DNA of 64,000 nucleotides from Campanula takesimana (lineage: Eukaryota; Streptophyta; Magnoliopsida; Asterales; Campanulaceae), in the NCBI GenBank assembly GCA_026119855.1, contig JAOWBW010000027.1:2892623-2956622 (forward strand), written 5' to 3'. A program made the translations under genes and the position numbers. How positions within the stretch are numbered: the first letter of the stretch is position 1; every line of letters begins with the position of its first letter. Below the pieces are notes generated by a model that was not told the origin of the DNA, did not search any database, and worked only from the letters and a program-made list of their open reading frames with translations. Positions 23,054-34,227 of the stretch are shown here, piece after piece.

Positions 23054-26000
23054 ATGGGTCCAAAGAAATCAACCAAGAAACTGCCCGAAATCATTCTATC
23101 TCTTCGTCTGAGGAAGCTTCTTCCTCCTCAAGATTTGGGTCTGAACAAGAACAACAACCTCCCAAGCCCACAGTCGATGATATGGTATGGATTCTCAAAC
23201 TTTTTCCCTTTTTTTTAAGCTTTCCGTCATTGTTAGGGTTTAAAGCTTCAAAAGCTTCCCTTTGTGATTATGTGCTTGATTCTTGCTCATTTTTAAAATA
23301 GTTTGTTGTTTTGTGTTCGTATTCCTCTGATCTACTCTTTCATGTCCTTTATTTCATGATCAGAAATCTTTTAATTTGATTTTCTGCAATTTTTTGGTCC
23401 GCAAAACCCCTAGTCAGACGAACGGTTTTTCACGTTTTCTGGGTTTATTTTGTTGTTGTTGACTATGTGTTTACATGGTTGACTTCGTCTCTCTCCTGCG
23501 GTCATTTTGACATGTTTTTTGTTCAATTTGGACAACTTTAAATTTTTCATATTCTTGGTGTTCTTCGTATCCATGAACAGTTACTTTTGCGTTAATCAAG
23601 TTTTCATTTTTCACTTATGCTTTGGCTCGCATAAAAAATTTCGAAGTGTTTGTCTCTTGCGCATGATTGCTTGTTTTTGCGCATTACTTTTATGCTATTT
23701 TATCAAATATGGAGTTACTGCGCATAGGTATATATGCGCTATCTACGCATGCGCAAAGCTCCATGGGCAATATAACTTGTCTAATTCATATTTTTCTGTT
23801 TTGCGCAGAATCCCTTCTACTTTATCTGTGGCTGGGAAGTCAATCCTCAAGAACTCAACCAAGACGCAGTTGGACGCAGGTTGATGAGGCATCTCCGATC
23901 CTCCGGAATTCTTCCTCTTTTTACTTTGGATCAACCCTTCTACGTGCCTTCCCTCGTAGATGAGTTCTTCGAGACCGCTCGCGTCATCAACGCAAGGTAC
24001 AAGGGTGAGAGCACAAGGATCATTAAGGCAGTTGTTCAGAACTGTGAAATTTTGGTGCACCCAAATCACATACGCAAACTTTGCGAGTTCGATGTAGGTG
24101 ATGCGCCTGAAACTTTTGATGCTGCGCGGAAAGATAGGCTCGCAATAAAGTTAGTTGATGATCCTACTCTCGTCAAACGATGGTCTACGCATGACCGAAA
24201 GGAGTTCGGTGAGGTGATGTATCACCTGTGCACCTTGATTGGCGATTCCCTAAACTGCAAGAATGGGAATAAGGGGAAGTTTATTTCCAAGCAGTGGGAA
24301 TACTACGCAGCGATCTACTTAAAGTAAAAGCTTGATTGGCCCCAGCTTATCTGGAATGAAATCACCAATGCAATGATAAGCTATGATACGCGCCTCAACG
24401 TGTCCAAACCCAAGTACAGGACGCACTGCCGCCTGCTATCCAAGCTCCTCCTCCAATACACAGACTTAGCAGATTTTGTGAGGAAGAGGCCCATTCTGAA
24501 GCAGTCATGCGCTTCAAAGTTCTATTCTCTGCGCAGCTTCATCTGCTGCACGATGAAATTGGCGATGCTGATTACTATCGCATCTGGAAGTCCGATGATG
24601 ATCCCAACAGGGAACCTTGGTTGGAAAAGTTACCCAAGGAAGGCAAAACCAAGAAGGGCATAGAAGGACCTAGTGATGCTCAGGAAACGGCTAATGAAGC
24701 CTTAAGGCGCAAGGGAAAGGGAATTGCTAAGCCCAAGTCCAAGAAGCACAGGGATGCTCCATATGTCCAGTCTACCGCAAGCATCAAGATCTGTGAGCCT
24801 GCGCCAGCTGCTCCCAAGCCTCCCTCCAAAAAACGTAAGTCTGATGCGTCTGCGCATTCTCCCAAGAAATCCAAACCTTCTCAGTCTGTATTTCAAAGGG
24901 TTCCTCCTGCTGCGCATGACACTGAGTCGCTCATGGATCGCACTGGTGATTCTGAGGATAAAGACATTCAGGAGGAGACTCAGCCCAAGGCCCCTGCTGC
25001 GCAAGATCCACCTGTAACTGCTGCTAAAGATGCTCCACTTACCTCTCCTCACCGCAAGCAAATGGTACACAGTAGTGCCAAGGGTTCCAAGAAGAGAACT
25101 ACTCCATCTCCTCCCAGCTCTCCACGAGAACCAACATCCAGCGCATTTCAGCGCATAAACATCCCTGTTGGCAATTTGCGCAGGGTTACTTCTGTTCTGG
25201 ATGAAGGCATGGATATTGAGCCTAAAGCTGAGAAGGATAACGATGATGAAGTCGATCAGACTATTGGTGGTGATGGCGTAGTCCCTCCTGAGCCTACTCC
25301 TGCTGCGCCCACTGTCCAACCTGACCCTGTTGCACCAGAAATACAGCGCCTTCTCCTGCTGCGGCAATCCCTATAACTGATGACCCCTTAATGGAAGGTG
25401 CCACTACCTCTGATAGCAGTGACCACTCCTCCACAGGGCGCTCTCCTACGCACAGGACTACTCCTTTTGACCCTATCTCTACAACTTCTCCTCCCAAGAC
25501 AACAGAGCAACCGGTTCCTGCCTCGACAGTGCCTGCGTTCTCTACCTCTTCTATCTCTTCGTCAAATGAGCTGCGCCAAATCCTTCAAGCCTTGAATACT
25601 ATTCAAGTGAATCAAGTGGCTGCGCAGTCTCAAATGGCCCAACTTATTACTGCACAGATAGTAATTCAAGAGCAACTTGATGTGCAGCGAATGGAGATTG
25701 CTGCCATTAAGGGGGAGAGTGCTACAAAGGAAAGTACCTCTGTCGGCCCCTCTGTGCAGCGAGTTCCTGATGATCTACATAACATGGTCCTGGACTCACT
25801 GAAGTCAATAGCTGGGTTGCTTGAAAACGTGTGCACCTATGATGCTATTGACCATGGGTTCAAGGAAATCCTGAGGAAGCTGCACAAGAACATAGCTGAT
25901 AGCTTACTTGAGGGTTTTGCCGGTTTGGAAGCGCAGATGCTCGAGAAGATTGCGCAAGGTGGACCTGCGCAAGCTAGTGCGCTCAACATGGAAAGTGTCA

Positions 26001-26391
26001 GGGAGTGCATTACTCAAGCACTGACTGATTTCGCTGATGAGTTCAACGCAAGGATGGATCAAGCCATGTTTGACATTCAGACTAGCGTGAACACCCAGCG
26101 CCTCCACACTGACCAAAGACTTGAAGCTACGCAGGCCACCATCATCGACACCATCAGTGTTGCTGAGCAGTCATACTTCAACAAGATGACTGGGCATCAG
26201 ATGGCCTACACAGCAAACTTCCGAGAACTGCACGAAGACAACATGGATGTGCGCAGAGAGATAACAACTTATGTTGGAGAACAGTAGCTTTCCAAGAAAG
26301 ATTTCAAGCTCTGAAGGTTGAGCTTATGAATAAGTTCAACAGCCTGCAGAATGAGCTGCGCGAAGCCCTGCACCGGATCAACATAGAATAG
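23054..26391 (+). pseudogene. additional (env-like position) ORF of SIRE-A, two exons, broken
   Basis: Exon 1 is 23054-23184. It begins ATGGGTCCAAAGAAA as in SIRE-B and ends GATGATATG|GTATGG, nearly the same donor context. The start and end of exon 1 are in different frames, so it contains a frameshift. Intron 23185-23808 ends TTTTGCGCAG. Exon 2 starts at 23809 (NPFYFICGWEV…) and shares LLPLFTxDQ and LVDEFF with SIRE-B. Breaks in exon 2 are a TAA at 24325-24327 and frameshifts near 24500, 25375 and 26283. The tail then ends at TAG 26389-26391. The middle is Pro/Ser/Ala-rich and the last ~250 residues look helical or coiled. No function is claimed. Confidence 0.6.
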
Positions 26392-26783
26392 GTTCTATGT
26401 AATTTTTTGTTTTTGCGCAAGGTATTCCTTTTTGTGGGCATTTTGTTTTTATTCTCTTTCAAACTTGTAATTCTCAACTTTTAACAGTTCCAAGTTTTAA
26501 TGAGAAAAATCGCATCATTAGTTTCCAAAACCTTGTTCAATTCAAACTTTTCGTTTGTGGAACAATGAATGCTTTATTTCACCTCATGCGCATATTATTA
26601 ACTGCTCATATTTTCTACGCATGATGTTTAAACATTCAGTTTAAACGCATACTTAAACAAATTCATATCATTTGTATGCGTTGAACGTTATTTCTGTCTT
26701 TACCATTTTCATTTTTTATGGACATGTTATTATCAAGTACAATGAATTGCTTTTGTTATAGTAGGTAATGGCATCAATCATTT
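26392..26783 (+). other. SIRE-A 3' untranslated internal region
   Basis: AT-rich sequence without an ORF. It runs from the end of the extra ORF to the polypurine tract, with several GCGCA/ACGCAT words. Confidence 0.5.
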
Positions 26784-26792
26784 AGGGGGAGA
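26784..26792 (+). other. polypurine tract of SIRE-A
   Basis: AGGGGGAGA lies directly before the TGTTGGG start of the 3' LTR. It is the expected plus-strand primer of the element. SIRE-B has lost this region. Confidence 0.8.
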
Positions 26793-26793
26793 T

Positions 26794-27999
26794 TGTTGGG
26801 TATGCTTCTCTTAACCCTCGTATTTTTATTAGAATTGATTGATGCCATCACCTATTAGTATTTTATGGACTTTAGGACCCTATGTAAGAATTTTAATAAC
26901 TTCAATTTTTAGCTTAGTCCATTTTATAGTATAGACTTAGAATATAGGACTTGGAGCGAAAAGGAATGAACTAAGCAAGACTTTTGTCTCTGCGCAGGAC
27001 ATCACTGCGCAGGTTCTTGCTGCGCAGCATTCTACCTTGCTCGGTTTTCGATGCATTCAGATTACCTAACTTGGAAAGCGCTCAGAAGATGTAAACTTAG
27101 TTGTGCATAAACGAAAAACTTGCACACTCAGCATATCCAACGGTGGAGATACGCTCAAGTGAAATATGTCAAATGAAGACAGCTGTCATCCTTCTAGAAG
27201 AAGCTTTTGAATTTGGTCTTCATGCTCAGTCTCCATCTGCTCAAAGACACCTGCGCACCAATCATATTGTGCCAGGTCATCAACCATGATCAGAGCCCCA
27301 ATGGCTATAAAGGACATCTGCGCACCAATCATATTGTGCCAGTTCATCGTCCTTGCTCAGAGCTCCAATGGCTAGTTTTAAGCTCTCTGCTATAAATAGC
27401 CTGCTCATTTTCATTTCTAAGTCGCTAGAGTTTGTGCTTACTAAGTATCCTTGAAGTTCAGAAGATTGCTGCTTACTAATCCCAGATTTTCAAGAACAAC
27501 CTTCAAACCTTCAAACTCCTGCCTAGATCCTAAGCCTTATATCACCTGAATTCTCTGTGCTCTTCATCTCATAGATTTATAGAGCCCATAATTTCTGTCA
27601 CATACACACTCCTCTTGAAGCTTCGATCATATAGATCTTACTTCTTGAGAAACACCGGTTTAGTCTAGGATTAGCTCTTCATAGATTAGATTTTGATTTG
27701 AGTTTTGATTCTTTGTAATCTTGTAAAAGTTCCTCTCATCAATATAAATCTCATTAGAAATCCAATACTAACCATCTTGGTAGAGGACGTATATCTTTCA
27801 TTGATCGAACCTCTCCAAATAGCTTGTTCATTATTCGTACTGCTTATTTCCTGCTTATCATATTTCTTAATAGATGTTTTGTTTGATCTTATCAGATTGC
27901 TATTTGCTGCTGTGTTTTGTTATTTCTAACTGCCTTAGAATCATTTTAACCTATTCTTTAGCCAAAATTTAGCGCGTGCGTTTTTACCTTCTGCGTAGT
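26794..27999 (+). repeat. 3' LTR of SIRE-A, left part
   Basis: It starts TGTTGGGTATGC and runs to the GTAGT target site of gypsy-E at 27995-27999. It includes a TATAAATA box at 27391-27398 and TGCGCAG words at 26990-27030. The 60-bp segment with CTGCGCACCAATCATATTGTGCCAG-like sequence occurs twice in tandem (about 27250 and 27318). The remainder of the LTR is 36625-36817. Confidence 0.9.
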
Positions 28000-29249
28000 T
28001 GTAGATACCCCGGGGAACCACGGCTTGGCTAGAGCGGTGAATTATCCTAGGATGTCTAACTTGTTTTAGATTGTTTAGAGTCGCCACCTATGTTTTTAAA
28101 GGAACATAAGAAAAACCTAGAAATAGCCTAATTTATGTACAAAACCAGAGATTCGGGAGAGAAGGGTTCGGGGGTTAGGTGACGGAGTGGGAAGTACTTA
28201 AACACCCACTCCGCCCCGCTTATGCGGGTCTTGCTACTATTGGTGTTCTAATATTTACATGTCCTTCAATTTATTAACAATGCTAACAATTATAATGTAA
28301 AGAAAAAGGGGGAAAGAATGATTTTATTAATTTAATGCTAAATAGTTACATGTTGGACTAGTGCTAAATGATTACATTAAGAAATGAAATATAAATTAAA
28401 TGAAGTTTGGAATGTTGGGATGTAACCTTGGCCAAACTTCAATAGTGAAGTGGCCTTTTGGTTGTATCCCTTTTTATGGAGATTGCATACTAGTAAGACT
28501 AGACAAATAAAATAAGAGAAGAAAAGAGATGTTGTACCTTAGAAAAGAGGACTTGGAACCTTGACTTGAAAGTGTTGTTGTTGTAATGAAATTGTTGTAG
28601 AACAATTTGTGTAGAGTCTTGTTACTAAGGACTCTTATTGGGAGAATTTGTGTATAATGTAGTTGGTGAATCAAGGTTGGAGTCCCTTTCCAAGGTAGGA
28701 GATGATGGTTTTTATAGGTAAAAAAGAGAGGGAAATGATGGAGGGAAATTGGTCATCCATGTGAAATGGAATGAGCCAATCACAAATAAGATAAATGAAT
28801 AAAAGAAAAATAAAAGAAATAAAAGAAATCAAATAATAAATGAAAGAAATATTAGTTTTGGGAAAAGGCTTAGAATTTGGGATTGGGAGTTAATGAGAAA
28901 AGGGGGGATGAATGTGGATGTAAAAAGATGGTTTTTTGTGATCAAGAAAAGATGTTTGTAAATAAGAAAAGGGAGGGAAATAAGGTGCAATCCGTTACTG
29001 CCAAAGTGGGAAGCGCGCGGGTCCGGCTTTTGGGGCGGGACGCGCGAGCGGATCACTGGCAGTGCCGGAAGCGCCCGCGGGTGAAAAATGACAGAATGAC
29101 CCTAAAAGTTAACTCTGTTATGCAGTTTAGTCCAAAACTAACGAAATCAGTTAGGAACTTAACCGAAGTAACAGAAATTAATGAAAATAAGTTAAATAAA
29201 AATACTTTGTATGCAATCGGGGTGAGAGGTCCAAGGCGGGGTGTCTACA
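28000..29249 (-). repeat. 3' LTR of gypsy-E (1250 bp)
   Basis: TGTAGATACCCC…GGGGTGTCTACA. It pairs with 35370-36619 at equal length and near identity. It is the downstream LTR in the minus-strand reading. It contains one CG-rich patch with GCGCGCGG-type motifs around 29010-29090. Confidence 0.9.
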
Positions 29250-30216
29250 GAGCCCCTCGGCGACGTGGATTGCAAAGCAAAACGCGTCGACGAAAGTAAA
29301 AACACCCGCCGAGGACATCGACAAAGAAAAAGAAAGAAAAGAAAGCAAAGACTCGATGAAAGCAGTAATTTGAAATTGCTAGAGATAGGGGTGCGCTCCC
29401 TGTGTGAGCGTCTTTTGCTGGAGTGTTGTATTGGAGCTCATGGGAGCTTGTCTCGATAAGGACCGAGTTGTTGAGTTGGGGCTCATGGGAGCTTGTCTCG
29501 ATATGGACCGAGTTGCCGACTTGGAGCTCATGGGAGCTTGTCTCGATATGGACCGAGTTGCCGACTTGGAGCTCATGGGAGCTTGTCTCGATATGGACCG
29601 AGTGGCCGACTTGGAGCTCATGGGAGCTTGTCTCGATATGGACCGAGTTGCCGACTTGGAGCTCATGGGAGCTTGTCTCGATATGGACCGAGTTGCCGAC
29701 TTGGAGCTCATGGGAGCTTGTCTCAATATAGACCGAGTTGCCGACTTGGAGCTCATGGGAGCTTATGTTGTTGACTTTGTGGGGTGTGGTCACGGTTGAC
29801 CACTTTCTGGTGGGGTTGAAGTGCCTTGAGTAGCGGATGCTGTTGACATCGTGGTGGTACCTGTTATGTGTGTGCTTGACAAGTATATGTGTTCTTGCAA
29901 GAAGATGCATGAAGTGTGAAATGAAGAGAGAGAAATTGTGCTCGTGGTGTGATGGGATTTTGGAACACTCTTGCAATGAGAGAGAAGTAAGAATGTAGAG
30001 AGTGATCTTGTGTGCGGTGTGATTTTGAGGAAAGAATTGGATGTATTCATACCTTCGCTTACCATTGCCGCTTGAGTGGAGAATGTCCATTCTTTGGATG
30101 TTGATGAGAGAACGCTCTTGATGATGGGTTGGCGAGATGGTACTCTGGATGATGGGTTGGTCGTGCCAAAGGCTGCCTACGTATCCCTTGAAGGGAATCA
30201 GACCAGCGTAGTTCAA
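29245..30216 (-). CDS. gypsy-E 3' ORF with 15-residue tandem repeats, unknown function
   Basis: A 323-codon frame on the element sense strand, ending a few bases inside the 3' LTR. Its C-terminal half contains about seven copies of a 15-residue unit of the type SSHELQVGNSVHIET, encoded by the 45-bp DNA repeat. The upstream ~180 residues are Ser/Thr/His-rich with no domain I recognise. Because the repeat length is a multiple of three, other frames are also open here, so protein coding is not proven. It may simply be 3' noncoding DNA of the element. Confidence 0.35.
   Translation of the reverse strand: MNYAGLIPFKGYVGSLWHDQPIIQSTISPTHHQERSLINIQRMDILHSSGNGKRRYEYIQFFPQNHTAHKITLYILTSLSLQECSKIPSHHEHNFSLFISHFMHLLARTHILVKHTHNRYHHDVNSIRYSRHFNPTRKWSTVTTPHKVNNISSHELQVGNSVYIETSSHELQVGNSVHIETSSHELQVGNSVHIETSSHELQVGHSVHIETSSHELQVGNSVHIETSSHELQVGNSVHIETSSHEPQLNNSVLIETSSHELQYNTPAKDAHTGSAPLSLAISNYCFHRVFAFFSFFFFVDVLGGCFYFRRRVLLCNPRRRGAL
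29431..29765. repeat. 45-bp tandem repeat (7 full units plus a partial one)
   Basis: Units start at 29431, 29476, 29521, 29566, 29611, 29656 and 29701, with a partial one at 29746. The unit begins TTGGAGCTCATGGGAGCTTG and ends GAGTTGCCGAC. Copies differ by a few substitutions, and the first and last are the most diverged. Confidence 0.95.
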
Positions 30217-30366
30217 GGATGATGGAGAACGCTGGAGGAGAGGCTAGGAGCAAAGCAAAGTAAAGCACATAATTTTGCACATAGAAGGAGAAAAAGAAAG
30301 AAAAAATCTTTTTTTTTTTTTTTTCAAAAGATTAGAAAGGAAAGAATATGCACACATGTAAGGAAA

Positions 30367-30403
<37 letters not shown>

Positions 30404-33400
30404 TTCGTGGGTGAACCATTTTAACCATTGTGTGCTTGTGAAGCCAACCCAAGATCAATTCATGTTCAGTCGAAGTCCGAATTGCCTCGCTTGAATTCTG
30501 TTGTCGCTGGTGTGCCCAACGAAGATTGATGTCTAGCCCCAAGAGATTTGTCGATTATGGGGCTTCAAAAGGCTTTTGATGCCGAGATGAGGGGTTGCTG
30601 ATTGTAAAGCCCCTAGAATGCCTTTGATGCCAAATTTTGAGGGACTTGCATAGCTCCAAGATAAATCAGCTCTTGGCCCATTCGAGTAAATCGCCATTTG
30701 TTGTTGTAGTGAGCAAGCCCCAAGAGGAGATCGTTGATGCCAAGCTTCGAGAGATTGCAAAGCCCCAAGTGTCGTGGGCTTGTAGATGGTGAGATGTGAA
30801 GACCTTTCATTGTAAAGCCCCAAATTACCTCGCGATTGGCTCGGCATTGAGAGCGGGTGTACCGTTTGGTAGAATTCTTGATAGAGATCTCCTTCTTGCT
30901 CTTACTGGGGAGATGAATGGCCTCATTGTGGTCGATACCCAAATGGCTGAGGGCTTATGTCAAAGGATGCAGTAATGTCTTGCGGTGCCGTCGAGGTCGC
31001 AGAGGATAAGGTCTTGGTGTGATAAAGTCCCAAATAAGTATGCTTGCTTGATTCTTCTTGAGTTGAACTAATGACGGATCTTCGGATGCAACTAGTGCTG
31101 TGGCCCAACTTTATCTGAGCTGCACCTTGTGCTTTTGATCTTGGAGAAGGGGGTGCTGAATTGCAGAAACATTGGGATTGGCCGTGGCATTTCCCGCTAT
31201 AACCCTGTTTTGATTAGAGTTTAGCATATTGAATCTTTTTCCTTTTCTCTAAGACTTCCTTCAAAATCTCGCTTGAAAGTTCTAACAAAAATCATCAACT
31301 TCATTCATAACATCGGAGTCTTCATTTAAAACCAAGAGGCCTTTGACTTGAAGTGTTGAGAGACCTTTGAAGCTTGATCTCTTTCATGGAGCTATAAGAC
31401 TACTCCACATTGCATTGCTTGAGCATTGCTGTCCCCAAAAGACTGTCGGTTGCGAAGCCCCAATATTGCCCTTTGCTCGGATTACTGTAATGACGTAGCC
31501 CAAAAGATTGTAGATTGCGAAGCCCCTTGAGACCTTCGGTGCCGAATTGAGGAAGCTTCCAATGTTGCACATGACTCGGCTGGGGATACTGCTGGGGAGT
31601 TAATTGCTCTTTGCCGAGGGAGCCTTTAAGACTTGACCGCAGCCCCTAGAGTGCCATCATTGATTGCGAGAAAGGTCCATCCTTGATTGGGGGAACGAGC
31701 ACGGGCACACGTGACAAGAGGGCTTTTTGACATCCCTTTTGAGAGACTTTGAGGATAGTCTCACACATTTTTTTTTTCGAGCATAGCCCCTAGGGCTTGT
31801 TGATTGTCAAAAGAAGCCCTTGTTCTCGGGTCATATAGTCCCTAGGGCGTCACCATTTGTGGAGCAAAGCAAGAGTGACTCATCCTCGTGTGAGAGAATA
31901 AACATGAGAGGATATGGCAAGAGCTACTCCATTTCTCGGGAGCCTTTCGGCGTACTTTAGAAGCACATACTTGAAGAAGCCTTGAAAACTGAGACACATG
32001 TTGTTGCTATTTGCTGCCCAAGCCAATTGACTAGCTAGGGATTATTTGTGCAACCTCGTGCCCTTTTATGATGGGCTTGTTCTCGGATGGATCTTGGTAA
32101 CCACAGGCCTTCTTTTCATGAACCCAAAAATGCACACTGCTGGAGAATGATGCCGATAACCCAAGACAACCTTTGATGGTGCTATATCTTGTCGAGCCTT
32201 TTGCAATCCCAAAGTTGACTCGGTGGGGAATTGACTTGCTGAGGAGATTCAATGTAGAACTTATCTTCTTTAGAGGCCGGGGATCTCCATTTCTCTTTCC
32301 CTTATCTCTCTCACTCTCTCATTTTTTTTTATGACGCACCCTGTTTTTTGCCTAGACCGCCCTTTCGGGTTTCAATCTAGCGGGCATCTCTTTTGCGTCT
32401 TCATTTTTTACTCGATTAATGAGGAAGTGTGCATTGACTCTAGCTGAGGATGAGAGACATGTGATTTTGCGGTGAAAACCTTTTGTCACTAAAGATGAGT
32501 GACATTGACTCGACTAGGGAAGTGTCCCTAGTATTGACATGTATTTTTTTTTTTTTTATTGAATTGAATGACTCACGAAGGAAAGTAAGTCATTAAGAGA
32601 GAAGAGAAGGAAAGCCCCAATTTGATTGCAAGGAATTGGGAGTATGCAGAAAGAATAGAAGTCCCTAGACTCGACAAGGAGCGCAAAATGATTTCAAATC
32701 TAAGAAAGTTGTTCAATCTTTTTGGTGATTAATTCATTGGCAAATGAATCGTATAAAGATGTCTTGACAAGTTCGAGATGAAGGCCGATCACCATAACGC
32801 GCTAGGGCTAAACATATCTTCTTTCTTGCATGAGACCGGACCCACAGGTTGCCTACGTTCCTCCAGTGTAGAGGCTCAGGTCACCGTAGTTCTTGTGGAT
32901 TCTCCATTCTTCGTGATGAATTGTTGCTTCGTCCTTCGTTGGTGGATGATGATGATGATCTTGATGTGAACTTCTTTGATTGAGGGTTTTTTTTTTTTTT
33001 TTTTTTTTTTTTTTGATGGTTTCAACCTAGCGAGCTCTTTTTTTTTTTCTTTTTTTTTTAATCTCCCTTTGAAAACTTTGCTTGACTTCTTCATGATTGT
33101 TGCTCCACCTTGTTTGTCTTGGCTTCGTCGTTGATGTTGGCGTCGATGTTTAGCCCCTAGGCGTTCAAGTGATGGCCTTGTTCTAAAACTTGTTTAGACA
33201 TTTTTTCATCATTTGCCAAGAATTAGATCGAACAACTTGGAAGAGTGTATAAGGACAAGAACGACTTTTATTTGATAAGAAGACTCGACACTTAACATGG
33301 GACGAGAGAAAACATTAATGCACACAAAAGAGGACTTTTGACTCTTTTTTTTTTTTTTTTTTTTTTATTCCTACTACTAGGTAGAGAAAGAGAAACGGAG

Positions 33401-33435
33401 ATTGTTGTCGTCGTCCTCTTTGTTGAAGCCCCATT
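30217..33435 (-). other. gypsy-E internal region, mostly noncoding
   Basis: No long frame. It contains poly-T tracts at about 30309-30325, 30370-30400, 32988-33015 and 33343-33366. Loosely repeated phrases such as GCAAAGCCCCAA and TTGATGCCAA occur in 30530-31850 and look like an old degenerate tandem family. Nothing resembling RT or integrase is seen on either strand. Confidence 0.5.
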
Positions 33436-34227
33436 TCAAAACCAAGCTTTTTCCTTGATGGGTTCTTGCATGTTGCCATTCTCTAGCGGTTGCTTTTCAC
33501 CCACAGTAAATTCGCCGTTGTCGATCAAATCTTGGATGATGTTTCGGAGAAGGAAGCACCCTTCGGTAGTGTGGCCACTATGCTTGTGGTAGCCGCACCA
33601 TTCTCCATGAGCATGATTTTTCAGTATCACCTTCGGCTTATACCCCTCCAAAGGTTTGATCTTCCCTCTTGACACCAAAATTTCAAATGCCTCGGCTTGG
33701 GTTACTCCTAGGAGAGGAGTGAAATCTCGGTTGTTGGTGGTACCTTTGTAGCTTTTGAGGGTCGGGCCACTTGAGCATGTTTTATCATTGAACTTTGCTT
33801 TGCTGTCGGTGAGCTCTTGCAAACGGGCTTTGAGTTCGGAAACCTCTTCCTTGTGAATTCTTCTTTCATAATCAAGACGGGCCTTGAGTTCGGAAACCTC
33901 TTCTTTGTGAATTCTTCTTTCATGATCAAGACGGTTCTTGAGTTCGGAAACCTCTTCTTTGTGAATCCTCTTGTCGATATCGAAACGGGCTTGCCACAAA
34001 TTGTCTTTACGGCGGGCATCCTCGACAATCCTATCCATTTGTTCCCCCATTGATTTCATTATTTTGAGTAACCCTTCGTTGGACACGAAATCATTTCCAC
34101 CGTTGTTGTTGTTGCCGTTGGAAGCCATTGGACCTATTGGAAGAACACGGTTGATCTTAGGTTGGCCCCATGAACACCTTTTGAGTAATATGATTAAACC
34201 CACAAACAAGGAAAAAGACTCAACCAT
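33436..34227 (-). CDS. Gag-like protein of gypsy-E with coiled coil and zinc-knuckle-like motif
   Basis: Up to 263 codons. The likelier start is the second Met (MASNGNNNNGGNDF, at 34128), since the first 33 residues are hydrophobic and unlike the rest. Residues about 60-155 form a charged coiled coil containing three tandem 18-residue copies of the RIHKEEVSELKxRLDxER type. The C-terminal part has CGYHKHSGHTTEGC (CX2HX4HX4C), the knuckle-like motif common in plant gypsy Gag proteins, followed by LRNIIQDLID. No protease or RT follows. The role inferred is RNA binding or particle assembly in a non-autonomous element. Confidence 0.7.
   Translation of the reverse strand: MVESFSLFVGLIILLKRCSWGQPKINRVLPIGPMASNGNNNNGGNDFVSNEGLLKIMKSMGEQMDRIVEDARRKDNLWQARFDIDKRIHKEEVSELKNRLDHERRIHKEEVSELKARLDYERRIHKEEVSELKARLQELTDSKAKFNDKTCSSGPTLKSYKGTTNNRDFTPLLGVTQAEAFEILVSRGKIKPLEGYKPKVILKNHAHGEWCGYHKHSGHTTEGCFLLRNIIQDLIDNGEFTVGEKQPLENGNMQEPIKEKAWF

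Noticed and set aside
24702..25367. 221-codon minus-strand ORF opposite the SIRE-A extra ORF
   Set aside because: It is the antisense shadow of a Pro/Ser-rich coding region; composition explains the openness and no domain is seen.
29431..29765. Regularly spaced repeats that might suggest a CRISPR array
   Set aside because: The 45-bp units are directly adjacent with no unique spacers and lie inside a plant retrotransposon; they are a minisatellite.
29404..29799. Plus-strand ORFs over the 45-bp repeat
   Set aside because: A repeat length divisible by three opens several frames at once; the element and its promoter read on the minus strand.
33338..33592. ORF starting in a poly-T tract (poly-Phe start)
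   Set aside because: It is low-complexity translation, antisense to the Gag-like ORF end.
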